Assembly (NCBI GenBank): GCA_963691705.1
Contig: OY829546.1
Location: 1,188,001 to 1,252,000, forward strand
DNA from: Viola odorata
Lineage: Eukaryota > Streptophyta > Magnoliopsida > Malpighiales > Violaceae
Reading direction: 5' to 3'
Length of the DNA: 64,000 bases
Part shown: piece after piece, positions 20,294-32,502 of the stretch
Numbering within the stretch: the stretch's first letter is position 1
How the letters are laid out: the number at the start of each line of letters is the position of its first letter
The notes under the pieces: model-generated
What the model was told of the DNA's origin: nothing
Databases searched by the model: none
The model's input: only the letters and a program-made list of their open reading frames with translations
Made by a program: the position numbers and the translations under genes

Positions 20294-23083
20294 TTACGAA
20301 CCCCAGTTAGGAATATTTGCTGTTGCTTCATTCACCATTTTCACCAGAGTTACCTGCCAGGTCATATTTGCATGTAAAAACGTGATCAGACGAGAAATGC
20401 AGGCCAGTATCGAAGCATGTATCAAACTCATAAAGCAGGAATCGTTGTATCTAGAGCCCTTGGGGAGGCAGCTCTGTGGATTTTGACCTCTACCCGCATC
20501 TAACTTCTGAAGCCTAGATGAGAAATTAGCGGACAGTAGAGTCTTGAGTCTTGACCACTCCTACCTCCCCCCACCCATACCTAAACCCCTTCTCCCTTAA
20601 CGGCTCCATTCTTAAGGGCATGCAAATTTAAGACTTCTTAACCAATTTGATATATTTCCCGTAAGTCTTTGACTAAGATGCCTAAAGCTAATAAAGCACC
20701 AACATTAACCCACCCAGAAAATGATAGCATCCTATTAATTTCCTATGGCCAACAAGCTCAGGGTGTAAGGTGGAATGAAAACATACCACGCTTTCTGGTA
20801 CACCTGGTGGGGGCATGGGTAGATTTCTAGGAGGAGGAACATCATCATAAGATCTTTTGTCAAACCTCCATTCTCCAATCTTCCCGTAGGTTAACTTACC
20901 CTGAATATAAGAGAGAAAAAAATAAAATCTATGAATTAATCTCAAAAGTGGAAAATGGCTGTAATGATACGAATTTAAAGGTTGGAAGTAACTTAATTAA
21001 GCTTTCCTTCCCCTTTTCTTGAAGGTAACTGTTTTTTCACTCTAGTCGCCAATCTAGGGGTCAGCCTAGTTGGTCACCACTCCACTATTAAGAGTGTGGG
21101 AGTGAGGGGTAGAAGTCGTTCTGGATTCAACTTGTCCCAGAGACCCATTTAAAAGGGATTAAAAGGTTAGGGCCATTCGATCAGAAAAATGTAGTAAGGA
21201 ACTACTGTATCAGTCTACTCAATGCATTACCTTCAAGTCATAATCGCATCCATAAGTATAGTGAATTATGAACTTGTTGCCAATTTCTGTATCCCACGGT
21301 GGCTGATAGATGACACAAAACAGACATTACTGTTAAAGGCTATGCATAAAATGGAGTATTCAATGGAATATTGGAATCATTAGCAGAACAAAAGGTGAAA
21401 AATAAGCAAGAATTATAGAACAACTTAAGAGAACATCTCAATTTTTGCCTGAATTATGTATTCCAAATGGAGGAAATGAGTGTATATAGTTAACCTGAAG
21501 CATGAATTCCTTATAGAGGATGTTGCCAACTCCATGCAGAGCAGATGAAACAGCATATGCATACCTATACTCAAGGAGAAAAACATGATTAAGCCGAAGA
21601 ATGAGTCAATAACCAAGAGAGGTCCTCACAGCATAGTGTTTGCCTCAGAGGTCTTACATTTCAAGCACCCAACCAAACGCTTTATCTGTTTCAGGATCCT
21701 TCTTCATTGCCAAAGAGACATTCATCCAAGTGGGGGCAATTTTCTTGAGAGATTCCTATAAATGACTCTAGACAATCAAGAAAAGGCCAGCAACCAAAAG
21801 AGAATTAAATCAACAATGATCACATATTAGAACACAGACCTTTCCAACAATGACAGGAGAATTTCCAATAGGATCAATATTGGTTACTGGTCCCTTGTCC
21901 TCGGGGAAGTACTTTCGGAGGACTGACTCGTACTTTTTAGGCTCTATATAAAAGAAAGGAAAGGCAGCTCCAAGTCCATCTTTAGATAAATTTGGTATGG
22001 GCTTAACGATGATATGATCCGGCTCTGACATCAGTATGTAACTGGGAGACATGATAGAAACAACACACAATTCAAACCAACTGAAATGATCAACTGTGAC
22101 AGAAGTTAATGTGTTTATGTACAATGTTTCTTACTCTTCCTTAATGTCTGCTTCTTTAAGCCACTGCACAAAAGCCCATGGTCTGTTGAGGACTATATAA
22201 CCCTACCAACATGACATTTCAGACAATCAAACAAGTAGAAAGAATTAATTGATGGAAAACTTTATGTTGTTAAAAATTCTAAACTGAATCAATTAGCTTC
22301 TTTTCAAAAATCATTGATTTCCCTAATCACAAATTTTACCATACTCCTTTCCTACAGTACTTTAGCTAATGATACCAATACAATCTCACCACTCATAAAA
22401 CCTAACAACATTGGCAACAAACTCGAATTTAGATGACAAATTTTGAACTTTCGAGTGATTTTCAGAGTCAAAGACGCGGAACTTTCACCCACTTCCTACA
22501 TTTCTTTAGCTAACGATACCAATACAATCGGACCACTCATAAAACTCAACAACAATGATAACAATCTGGAATTCAAATGACAAAATTTTGAACTTTCGAG
22601 TGATTTTCAGAGTCAAAGACCAGAACTTTCACAGAAAAAAAGAAAACCCAAATGAGGGAAAACCTGATCCATTCCGCCGGGAAGAGGCTGAGCTACAAAA
22701 GTTGGGATTTCATCCATGTACTTGTCAGGCTTGCCAGAATGCAAAATCCTGGTGAATCCACCCATCTCAGAATTGGGTCCGTGTTGGTACTTCTTGAACC
22801 AGTAATACATTACCCTACACTGCCATGTGTTGTACACGGAATCTGAGGCTGTGACTGCTGTATGAAACAACCTCTTCTTTCCAGAAGAAGACCCATCACC
22901 AAATTTCCTGGACTTCTCCATCGGCATCTTGATTATGGGGTCAACGGAGGATTGAAATGATGATCTGGACGGACCAGGAAGCTCCTGCTTGAGAGGTGCA
23001 TTGGCTGAGATGAGAATGTTGTATGTGATTAGTGTCACTGAGAGAGTTATTAGTAATGTGAAGAAGAAATCAGCACAACCCAT
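20294..23083 (-). CDS. Hydroxyproline O-arabinosyltransferase
   Basis: Eight minus-strand exons: 22664-23083, 22135-22202, 21840-22041, 21658-21755, 21495-21564, 21231-21302, 20787-20900, 20294-20353. They sum to 1104 nt (367 aa) with matching phases. Residues about 7-27 form a signal-anchor helix (FFFTLLITLSVTLITYNILI), as expected for a type II Golgi enzyme. Family landmarks in order are VYNTWQCRVMYYWFKK, GGFTRILHSGKPD, NRPWAFVQWLKE, DYILMSEPDHI, AFPFFYIEP, WMNVSLAMKKD, FIIHYTYGCDYD, GEWRFDKRSYDD and a final KMVNEATANIPNW. These are typical of HPAT/RDN1 proteins, which add the first L-arabinose to hydroxyproline in CLE peptides and extensins. Length matches the family (about 360-370 aa). 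The last exon codes for only 19 residues plus the stop and was found by phase and motif. Which paralog (HPAT1, 2 or 3) is not decided here. Confidence 0.95.
21045..21175. mobile_element. Possible tRNA-derived SINE in HPAT intron
   Basis: The stretch contains a box A-like GTCAGCCTAGTTGG near 21059 and a box B-like GGATTCAACTT near 21122, at a spacing usual for tRNA-derived SINEs, inside an intron of HPAT. No clear poly-A tail or target duplication was found, so this is only a suggestion. Confidence 0.25.
22345..22630. repeat. Tandem duplication of about 143 bp in HPAT intron 1
   Basis: The 34-base stretch beginning TTTGAACTTTCGAGTGATTT occurs at 22443 and again at 22586. The preceding bases (CTTTAGCTAA.GATACCAATA, then CACTCATAAAAC) are also repeated in order. 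The copies differ by several substitutions and small indels. The second copy runs close to the exon 1 donor site of the minus-strand gene. Confidence 0.85.
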
Positions 23084-24663
23084 CTTTCTCTTTTTCTCCC
23101 AAAATATCTATGGATTTGGTTGTGTTTTTTTTTTGTGTGAAGGAAAATGAAGAAATAAAAGGAGAAACAAATGGCGGCTTAAGAAAAAGTCCGCAGGAGT
23201 AGTTGCAACTTGCAATGGTAAGAGAATTTCTTTTTTTTTTTAAAAAAAAAAAAGAAATTGCAGGAGAGCTGACCTGATTAGCCTAATGTTATTACGATTA
23301 ATTAACTTAACTTATTACTATTTAATGCGACGACTAATATCCTTTGTTTATTCCTATTTTTCGGACAACAAGTCACTTAATTTTTTCAAACGACGGGTCG
23401 GTGGATGCTGTGCAATCGTGGATAAACTTTTGCAACGACTCGTCGTGACAAGAAGAATGGAGTTGTAAGGAGAACCGAACCACTTGTCTTTACTATCAAT
23501 GTTGGAAATATTACTATCAAGTTACAATGTTGCTGTAAAAATGTTTTCTTGTCGTTGGTTGGAATATTTTAAAAGTAAAATGAGTGAAAAAAAATTGCAG
23601 ATAAAAGTATAACATTCAACTATTATTGAGAAATTCTACTATGATTAAAGTTTAGGAGATTTATCTAATTTTAATTTGGAATTTTGAATTTGGAGAGGTA
23701 GAAGAAGATGCTACTAAGAATCTGATGTCTAAACGGGCGAACAGTCGGACGGACCTGAGCTGTGGGGGAGGAGTGTGGGTCCTAGACGGCTAGGCCCAGA
23801 CAGGTTTAGGTACAGTACAACAACAAAATAGGATTGGGAGACGGGAAGCAAAGAAGTCAAGAAATTTCGCCGGAATTTATGGTCCACTAAAAAGTTTTCT
23901 TTTCACTAATATATACTGCAGTATATAAGAATCGGAGGTGGGATCAAATTTAAATTCGAGTTATTTATGTTATACGATCCATCATTCAAGCAAGTGCGTT
24001 ACAAAGTAATGATAGTCAAGGAAAAAAGAGAGCAGAACATTTTTGCTCTTCTAGGGCCCAAACCCAAACCCAGTTGTTTGTCATTCTCAGTTCTGGAATC
24101 CAATTTCCATAATATATAGCCATGGCTTTCACACTTTCTAGTTCGTAGTTTTGGATTTGGGGTACGAAATATCACACATATTTGCATTGAATTATTTCAT
24201 TCTGTTCTGATTTTTAACTACAAAATTACACTACCTTATACTCCATTATCACATTATCCTGCTAAATTCTAATTCGGACAAGAATTGGGTGCTGATATTC
24301 TCACACTCCAAAACTATTATTCCTATTTGGTAGTACTAAAAAGTAATATTATTTCTATACTTTTTTATTTAGGAATTTCCTAGACTATCCCCGCCGTTTC
24401 TTGATTAACTAAACAAATTTTCAAAAGAATTACTGCTGGAATCCACAAGGGTATTTCAGTCAGGAAATTTTTCTGACTTTTGTTGCCTAGTTTTTCTTAC
24501 ACTTCAGTACTGTATACTCCCCTCAACCAGAGAGTGACTAGAGAGTGACATTACAAAACTCTTCTTTTCTCCCCAAAAGTTCAAAACACACATTAACAGA
24601 ACACCAAACCAACCAGGAAACAAAAACAGAGCTCTCTCTCTCTAAAACACAGACAAACAAGCA
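23084..24663. other. Divergent intergenic region, HPAT and membrane-protein promoters
   Basis: The region holds 5' flanks of two divergently transcribed genes. A poly-T/poly-A stretch lies at 23228-23255. A leader-like segment with CTCTCTCTCT lies at 24634-24645, just ahead of the ATG at 24664. No gene, RNA or transposon was recognised between 23,200 and 24,500. Confidence 0.5.
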
Positions 24664-27537
24664 ATGTTGTTATGTCACAGGTTTCTGTCATCTTTACTTC
24701 ACCTGCTCACCTTTCTCTTCTTTTCTTTCTCAACCTTCCCTTCCTTCTCATACTCTGCTTCCTCTACCTTCCATCTTCCCTCCCCTGCTCTTCCTCCTTC
24801 AGGTACATTTTCCTTTCTCTGTTTGGTTTCAGAGAAAATGCAGGAAAAAATCATGGATAAATTATCATACTTTACTTTAGTGCCTGCATTTTTCAACTTA
24901 TGGGACCCCCCACTCAAAAATGTATAGCCCCCCTGTTTCTTTCTTTCTGCCTCATTTAATGCTAGTCTGTCTCGTCTCTTGGAATCTAAAACAATGCTGA
25001 TATTTAGCATGTCTGGAAAATTTAACCTTTCTTTTCTTTTCTATTTTCTCACACTTTCTCACCTACCAAACAGAAAAAGCGTGAAACTCTAACTCTCACT
25101 AGCTAATTGTTGCTGTTCTGGCTTATTTTTGGTATCACAGGTACAAGGAGGGCAAATGGGGGAAAGCATGGAGTGGAGCTTTCATGGAGAAGGTCTGCTG
25201 TGGAGGGACCCATTGTTGAACCAGTAGAGAACCCATCACTTGCTTTGGCTCCAAGGAGAACTTACAGGAAAGACCCTCTTAATGGGTTTAAAAGATACAA
25301 TGGAGGGTGGAATATTAGTAACCAGCACTACTGGGCTGTAAGTTCATCAACCCCACCACCATTAATTTACATTGTTTTCTTTTTGTCATTTAGGTATCAA
25401 AACTGCATTGTGTTTGTTGTGGTTGCTTTGTAGCTTAGGGTAAGTAGTTGTATTTAACTAATTTTGTTAGGTTAGTGTAAGAAAACTCGAAATAATGGTG
25501 CTTTGGAGATAATTTTAGGTAGAATTCCTACTAAAACTAACCATGCAGAGGTAAAGGCCAGAAATTTTCTTGTTCTAACTTTTTTTCTCACTTTAGGAGA
25601 TTTATTGTCTGGTGACTAGAAGCTTTTTGTTTGAATGCAGTCTGTTGGATATACAGCAGCTCCCCTGTTCGCGACTGCCACAATCTGGTTCCTGGGTTTT
25701 GGGTTGTGCATATTGGTAGTTTGCCTCTGTCATTTTTGTTGTGCAAGACAACCTTATGGCTACTCTCGAACAGCTTATGCGCTCTCGCTTATTTTCCTCA
25801 TTCTCTTCAGCATTGCTGCAATGTAACTATCTGAATCACTCCTGCATGCCCCACATATGTGCATACGAATTGAGTTTAATGTAGTGAAACTGATTTTTTC
25901 GCTTTATCATTGCAGCATTGGATGTGTGATACTATACACCGGTCAGGGCAAGTTTCATAAGACTACCAAAGAAACAGTGGACTATGTTGTGAATCAGGCA
26001 GACACCACTGTTCAGAAACTGAGGGCTATATCCGATTATCTTGCTTCCGCAAAGTTAACTGGAGTTGATAAAGTTTATATTCCTTCTAATGTCCAAACTG
26101 ATATTGATGATATCGAAACAAGAATAAGTTCTTCTGCTAGCATCCTTGCTGACCGAACAAGAGAGAATTCAGATGACATTCAAGATCTTTTGGATTCAGT
26201 GTAAGTGAGTGATTCCGAGGAATTAGTACACCTCTATCAGTGCCTTGCAATCTTATTTTGGCTGCGAAATGACTGTATAAGTGTTGATGCAGGAGAGTGG
26301 CGCTAATCACCATCGCTGCTATTATGCTTCTCGTAACATTTCTTGGACTATGTAAGCCTTTTACAATTTGCTTTAAACAAGATTGAATACAGTTGAAACG
26401 TTACTAATTATGTTGTTCTTTGGTTACAGTATTTTCAGTTTTCGGCATACAGCTTCTAGTGTACATGTAAGATAACCATACTCAGTGGTTCGACAATTAC
26501 CTTCTCCTGTTTTTACTAGTCTCAACTCTACTGCATGTTTTCGTGACATTTCTCGATTTGTGGCTTCTTATGATGTTGCCGCAGCCTGGTCATTGTTGGA
26601 TGGTTACTTGTTACCGGAACATCTATATTGTGTGGCACATTCCTCCTTCTCCATAAGTAAGTTTCATACTTTCTCTAACATGCTTAGTAGCTCCCTTGCT
26701 GTTTAAGTCAGTTGTCTTGTCATTTCTAATTGCCGTTTTCGTTAACTTTTTAGTGTGACAGGAGATACTTGTGTTGCAATGAATCAATGGGCACAAAACC
26801 CCACTGCTCATACAGCTCTAGACGATGTACTTCCCTGTATGGAACCCGCAATTGCCCAAGAAACTTTGCGTAAAAGCAAGGAAGTTACTACCGAACTTGT
26901 AGAAGTGATCAATCAGGTCATCACTAACGTTTCTAACATCAACTTCTCCCCTAACTTTCCACCAATGTACTTCAACCAATCCGGTCCGCTAGTGCCAATA
27001 CTCTGCAATCCCTTTTATTCTGACCTCACGGATCGAGTTTGCAGTCCTGGTGAAGTGGACTTGAACAATGCAACTCAGGTAGTTAATACATATTTCGACT
27101 AAAATCCGCCCTTTTTACCCCCAAAACTTATATTTAATATTTTTGGTTCGACACAGGTATGGAGTACCTATGTCTGTCAGGTTTCCACAACAGGAATCTG
27201 CATTACTCCAGGGCGGTTGACGCCTGCCTTCTACGACCAAATGACATCTGTGGTAAATGTGAGCAATGCTTTGTACAACGACAGTCCGTTCCTGCTCGAC
27301 CTCGAAGATTGCACATTTGCAAGGGACACTTTCAGCCACATTTATACGGATCAATGTCCACATCTTCAGGAATACAGCAGGTGGATCTATGTTGGTCTTT
27401 TAATGGTCTCTACTGCAGTTATGTTATCCCTTATCTTCTGGGTTATATTCGGTAGAGAAAGGCACCATCGCGTTTATACGAAGCAGCAACAAGCTCGATC
27501 CGTTCAAAGTTCCGAAGGGAACAGAAAAGATACCTAA
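24664..27537 (+). CDS. Plant multi-pass transmembrane protein (At2g12400/At2g25270-like)
   Basis: Nine exons: 24664-24802, 25141-25337, 25641-25822, 25916-26200, 26293-26351, 26430-26466, 26585-26656, 26754-27078, 27157-27537. They sum to 1677 nt (558 aa) with consistent phases. An N-terminal hydrophobic, Ser-rich segment looks like a signal peptide. Membrane helices follow at about 113-140 (FLGFGLCILVVCLCHFCCA), 150-178, a double one at about 271-322 (MLLVTFLGLLFSVFG; WLLVTGTSILCGTFLLL) and 507-531. The long loop between the last helices has many Cys and several N-x-S/T sequons (NVSNINFS, NQSG, NNAT, NVSN, NDS), so it is likely extracytoplasmic. The five-helix layout with a Cys-rich loop recalls tweety/prominin-type proteins, but that link is only topological. 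The tail after the last helix is basic. Molecular function is unknown; the family is conserved in plants. Confidence 0.85.
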
Positions 27538-30500
27538 GAAAGATTTGCATTGCTTCATCCTGGTGGGCATTGGTTGAAGAATGTCTTCCCATACAGTTTG
27601 GTTAAGCATCTTCTATATTTTCGCTGGTTGTTTTTTCAGATTTTGTTGGACGAAGTTGCGGTAACGCGTAATATGTAACACCATTTTAAGCTACCTAACT
27701 TCAGTTCCAAGATTCTTCCTTGAAATGAAGTGAGTAACACCATTTTCTTGCAAGCAAGAAAATTAACAAAGATCCAATGGATGATTTTTTGTCTCATCCT
27801 TCTTGCTGAAAGTTGGGCCTGAGTGGCAGTTGGGCCTACGTTGGATTCTTCGAAAAAGAAACTTGGGCCTGGATAGAAGAGAATTTGGGTTTTTTGGGCT
27901 TTGCAACCTGGAAGATATGCGGCGGAGGGAAAAGTACCAATCCGAATGTGATTACCTTAAAGAAAGAAAACATGGATGCGATTTGTTGACTTTATCTATC
28001 TTTATGCTTTCCCTTTTTTAGTCTTAAATAAACATTTTATTTTGGAAAAACAAAATACCATTTTTATAGGATGATTAATTATCTCTATTTACATTGTGAC
28101 ATTTCCGTTGGGGGTTTTCTTCTTTTTCATCTTTGATATTTTATGTTTTCTTGCTCGAGTAATTAAGAGACTAGATTGACCTTGTTGCCTTCTAAAGAAA
28201 TAATTCTCTTCTAATTTTCTTCATTTCTAATATTTAAATTTAAAAATAATTTAAAGATAGATAATTTTTTTTTTTTATGAGTCATCCAAACTAAATATTT
28301 CAACGTTTTGTAATAAAGAAAAATTATATATTATTTTCAGCTTTTTATCTTAGCGTGTATATCATTTTATTAGTTGGATGATCTTTTTATACACGCCGAC
28401 GAAATAGGATGTGTTTTGATTTTGAATGCATTTTGGTGAACTTGAAAGGCCAGCTAATTTGAGGCGGTTGAGGGGCCAATGGGCCAGTTCAACCGAAAAA
28501 AGAGAGGGAGGGTGGTGGTGTGGGGCCCTTTGAATGAACTCAACTCAACGACCACCACCAATTTTAAGATTCCTTTATGCAGTTGACAGGTGGCCTTTTT
28601 TATTACTCTCTCAGAAGTTAGGACCATTCTTCTTCATCTGCTTCTGTAATCCAAAACCTTACAAACATGTGGGCTTACCTACAACGGGTAAGATACAACT
28701 TTGTACTTCTTTCTCCGCATTAATAATAATTAATATTTTCTTTCTCTATTTTTAATGTATTGAGAAATTAAAATTAGTATTGATTGAGTGTAATTAATAA
28801 AATAATTGAAAACAATTGATTAAAAATGCATTAAAAATAATAATTAATTATTATTTTAATCGTTATAAAAATGGATTGAGAGTTACGTTTTGGATGATAA
28901 CGAGAATAATTTTTTATTATTTTAGGCGACATCATAACTACATGCGACAACAAAATGTCAACCAGTATGATTTAAATAAATCTGATGCATGCACACTCAT
29001 TATTTTGCCAGCTAATTATTCTTCCATGTATTGTATATATTGGATTTTGCACCATGTTTAACCGAACTATAGTATATCAGAGATTTCAAGCTGTAAAATG
29101 AATAAGACGAAGATGTATGTATATAAATAATTACATTAATCGCCCAGGTTTTGGGTGTTGTAAAAAAGATTAATTATTTCATGCTTATCCCTTAATTAAC
29201 ATTAAAAAATGCAAAAAAATTCATTAGCAACTTGGAGATAATAAAATAAGAGATGGATCAATCATTTTCAATTATTATCCCTTTGAAAACAAACAAATAA
29301 ATAAATATCAAATTCAAAGGTTTAAAGAATTCAATATCATTATTGTCACCGTAACAGCTGTCTTGTTCCATTTTCTAGAAATATTATTATTTTATTCCAT
29401 TAGACCCTAAACCATTTAAAAGAAAAGGAAAACACTTATCTTGCAATTGTCGACGCCGTAGCTGAGATACTACTCTATCCGCAAGTAGCCTCTAGTCTGA
29501 TCTCTATCCGCTCCGCAACTGGTGGCGCGGCCGCCAGAGCGGGGCAAATTCCAAAAATTTCAACACCTTCGTAATTAGCAGATGGGCCTATTGGACCCCG
29601 GTCCAAGCAAATGGCCTTTCTCTGATAGTATTTTTTTTTGTACCTCAATAATCAAATCAATTTCCCTTCAAAAAAAAAATCAATTTGATAGATTAGATAA
29701 AAACAGATCAACCAACAATGTTAGACATGACAAAGTAGATTTTCATTTTTTTTAAAGAAACATCTACAAACGTGTTTTCTATCCATAATGCATGAAGTGA
29801 GTAAAAGATTTATAGTTGTTATCCTAGAATCAGATGTTTAATAAGGGTTAATTTTTTTTTAGAATATTAACCATATGTATCTCTAAGTATAATGAATTAG
29901 GACTAATTTTATTTCGTCTGATCGGCTCACCAATGGTAAATTGCTCCCGTCAGATAATTTCTGCATACACAAACATCGAACCTACAATCTTTTTGTTAAC
30001 GAAATGCGAGTTTTAAACAACTCACGCAAACTACTTATAATTTTTTCATACACAAACATCGAACATACTGTCTGTTTTTTAACGAAATGAAAATTATGAT
30101 TATACCTAAAGCCGAGTTAATTTGTCTCGGTTCTTAACTTCTAGATAGCTGGCGGGCAACGTAGGGGTGTTTAGACCTTGCACCAGTCTTTGGTTTGGAA
30201 CTTGCCATTGTCATTTTCTCCGAACATAACTTTCAAATCCAAATTCTACAACTACAACTCCAATTATAAAATAAATATGGGGAGGATCAAATTCAAGTGC
30301 CACTTTTTACTGTTTCCCACGTATCGAGCCCGGAGGTTGCCTGCCTGTGTCCCGTAGTTTCGCTTCAAATTGTACGACTCAAGACGAAGGCAGCAGCTTG
30401 AAATGGTCCGAGAAATCAAGACTAATTATTTAATTAGTTGTTCTTTCTTTTATGCCAAACAGAGTGGTTCTAGTCTTCTAGAGGGAAATTAATATTGCCA

Positions 30501-31729
30501 TTAAGCTACAAATTTCTTCTTTCATTTGGAAAATTGCAGCTCTCTCATGTATAAGACATGAAGGGAACTGCTAGTCAAAGGCAGTATAATTATCAATCAT
30601 CATCGTTTTTTCCAAGTACTGAACAAGTAGAACATGCAATCCGTGCAAGTTGCAGTCAACGGCGGCTCTTGATCATAAAACAAATATATACCAAGTCAAT
30701 ACATTACTTTAACAAAAAAAAAATCGATATTTTTTTATACTCTCTCCGGACTTTATTAATTGACGTTTTGAAATAGTAGCAAAATTTAAGACAATGATTA
30801 ATGATCTTACTTTATTTCACGTTATTTCATTTTTACTTTTAATTTTCACTCAAATTACCACACCATTGTCAAATTGGATTGATGCATAAAGGTTAATTTG
30901 TCATTTGTACAAAATATATATTTCGAAAAAGATAAAATAACAACTATTAAAGACAAAAAATCCGTAGAAAAATGACAGTTATTAAAATCTAAAAAGAGTA
31001 TAAGAGATTAATTTTATTAAAATATTATCGGACTGTAAAAATAACGATTCTTTTAATATGATTTAGTGTTCATATTAATATGATAAAATATTTTGCTTTT
31101 TCCATAATCCTAGTTTTTTAGAAAGAAAAAAAATGAATACACTATAAAAATGAAGATGGTGATACAATACTAGTTAATCTTCTTTTAAAAAAAAAATATT
31201 TCACTGTTCTCGTATATTTTTTTCAAAACATAGCTTTTTGTATAAATAAGCAACTCTCAAATTATCATTCCAATCATGCTTACTTATGGAACTTTAGAAA
31301 ATCATCGCTAAAACAACTTCCGGCATTTACGGTGTGACATTTTTGCCGTTATAAAAAAATGAAAATGTCAGGTGATTTTTTTAAAAGTTGGGAAATCTAC
31401 GAGAAGCAAGGAGCTTCATCCAATAGGCCACTATTTGTAAATTACTGACACCTGTATCCCCATTGTCGTACTTCTATACGCGACCGTTTCCCGAAACTTT
31501 TACACGTGGTCCCCATTTCGTCTGCCCACGAAACAAGTTACACAAACGGATATTTCTCGTCCACTTTTGCAGCTAACCTCAGCCGTTTGATTAGAATCTC
31601 ATCATCCTAACCTCAATCCGTGGTTCAACTGACCACATAGCAACCACAGTCAACTAACCAACATAAATGCTATTCCACAAAAACCCATAGCACCCACTTA
31701 ATTACAATCCCACCCTCATCTCTCCCACC
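27538..31729. other. Gene-poor intergenic region
   Basis: About 4.2 kb of AT-rich DNA with no coding exon I can support. It contains a Stowaway-like MITE (listed separately) near the right end and homopolymer runs. A GC-richer island of unknown nature lies at 29450-29560. A G-box-like CACGTGG near 31505 may belong to the promoter of the serine-rich gene. Short frames (27803-28021, 28534-28755, 28816-29061, 30558-30776) have no recognisable features. Confidence 0.6.
30738..31003. mobile_element. Stowaway-like MITE, family A copy 1
   Basis: The left end reads TACTCTCTCCGGACTTTATT and the reverse complement of the right end reads TACTCTTTTTAGATTTTAAT, so ends are inverted and flanked by TA. The interior shares long segments (CAAATTACC.....TCAAATTG, TTTCACGTTATTTCATTTTT) with the element at 42595-42866, which lies in the opposite orientation. 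It is about 265 bp with no coding capacity, consistent with a Tc1/mariner-related MITE. Confidence 0.7.
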
Positions 31730-31737
31730 TATAAATT
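31729..31737 (+). promoter_or_regulatory. TATA box of the serine-rich protein gene
   Basis: CTATAAATT lies 133 bases before the ATG at 31870, in a CT-rich context typical of plant core promoters. The 5' leader implied between them contains a 20-base C run. Confidence 0.6.
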
Positions 31738-31809
31738 TAGCGTTTCAGACTCGCTAGGTTTGCCGAACCAGACAGCCTACGGGCCCCTTAAGGGAGCGAA
31801 ATACCCAAA

Positions 31810-31829
31810 CCCCCCCCCCCCCCCCCCCC
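31810..31829 (+). repeat. Poly-C tract of 20 bases in the 5' leader
   Basis: An uninterrupted run of 20 C residues, then G and five more C, 40 bases ahead of the ATG of the serine-rich gene. Such G/C homopolymers are rare in plant genomes and error-prone in sequencing, so its exact length is uncertain. Confidence 0.85.
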
Positions 31830-31869
31830 GCCCCCTTCCCCTCCTCCTCTCTCTCTTACCTTCCCAACA

Positions 31870-32502
31870 ATGGCGGCGAGAACCCAATCTAGAAGAAACG
31901 GTCCCGTTTTGCGCTCAATTTCTCCTTCTCCGTGCGGTAGATTCCCTACCTCGCACAATCATTCCTATTACTCATCCTCTTCCTCATCCGCTTTTGCTTC
32001 ATCAACCAGCTCCAGCTTTTACTCTTCACCTTCAACCTTTTTCCACACCAGCCATCAAAGATCCGCTTCTCCCACACGTGTCAATCTCTACACCTCATCC
32101 CCTGCTTCTCCTACCTTCCGCCTCTCCAGATCTCCCAGTCGGTCAATCAGTGTCACCAAACAGAGTAATAACCATCCGATCTCGCTACCCAAGAAACAGA
32201 CGTGCCTGTGCTCCCCGACATCACATCCTGGATCATTTCGGTGTAGTCTACACAAGAACAGTCACAGTCATCACAGCCATGGACACAGATCATCGTCTTT
32301 CACGCCGGTGAGGTTAAATATGAGGAGATCTGCTATGACGAATTCGCTTGTGAGGATTGGTGGCGTTGAAGGTGAGCTGGTGAAGAGAGCGTTGTCAGCT
32401 TTGATCCGTCCATCTTCGCATCATCAGAAGAGAAGATCTGACTTCCAACGGAAGCCGAGCCGGCTCTCCAACATGTCGAAAGCGGATGATGATCATATCT
32501 AA
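31870..32502 (+). CDS. Serine-rich protein, plant-specific
   Basis: A single-exon frame of 210 residues. The first 115 residues are dominated by Ser, Pro and Thr (for example HSYYSSSSSSAFASSTSSS), then comes SRSPSRSISV, a Cys-containing central patch (CLCSPTSHPGSFRCSLHK) followed by HSHHSHGH, and a conserved-looking C-terminus with LNMRRSAMTNSLVRIGGVEG and LVKRALSALIRPSSH. This layout matches the plant serine-rich protein-related family (Arabidopsis At5g25280 and At5g11090 are members I associate with it). Biochemical function is unknown. The upstream ATG at 31760 opens a different frame over the same DNA and is rejected because it reads through the poly-C run as polyproline. Confidence 0.8.
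   Translation: MAARTQSRRNGPVLRSISPSPCGRFPTSHNHSYYSSSSSSAFASSTSSSFYSSPSTFFHTSHQRSASPTRVNLYTSSPASPTFRLSRSPSRSISVTKQSNNHPISLPKKQTCLCSPTSHPGSFRCSLHKNSHSHHSHGHRSSSFTPVRLNMRRSAMTNSLVRIGGVEGELVKRALSALIRPSSHHQKRRSDFQRKPSRLSNMSKADDDHI

Noticed and set aside
20178..20486. Plus-strand 102-codon frame
   Set aside because: It is antisense to the last HPAT exon and its UTR; the minus-strand reading has the family motif.
24545..24880. Alternative frames over the first exon of the membrane-protein gene
   Set aside because: Only the frame starting at 24664 joins in phase to the next exon.
31760..32311. 183-codon frame overlapping the serine-rich gene
   Set aside because: Reads the poly-C run as polyproline and ends without a family match; the frame starting at 31870 matches a known plant family.
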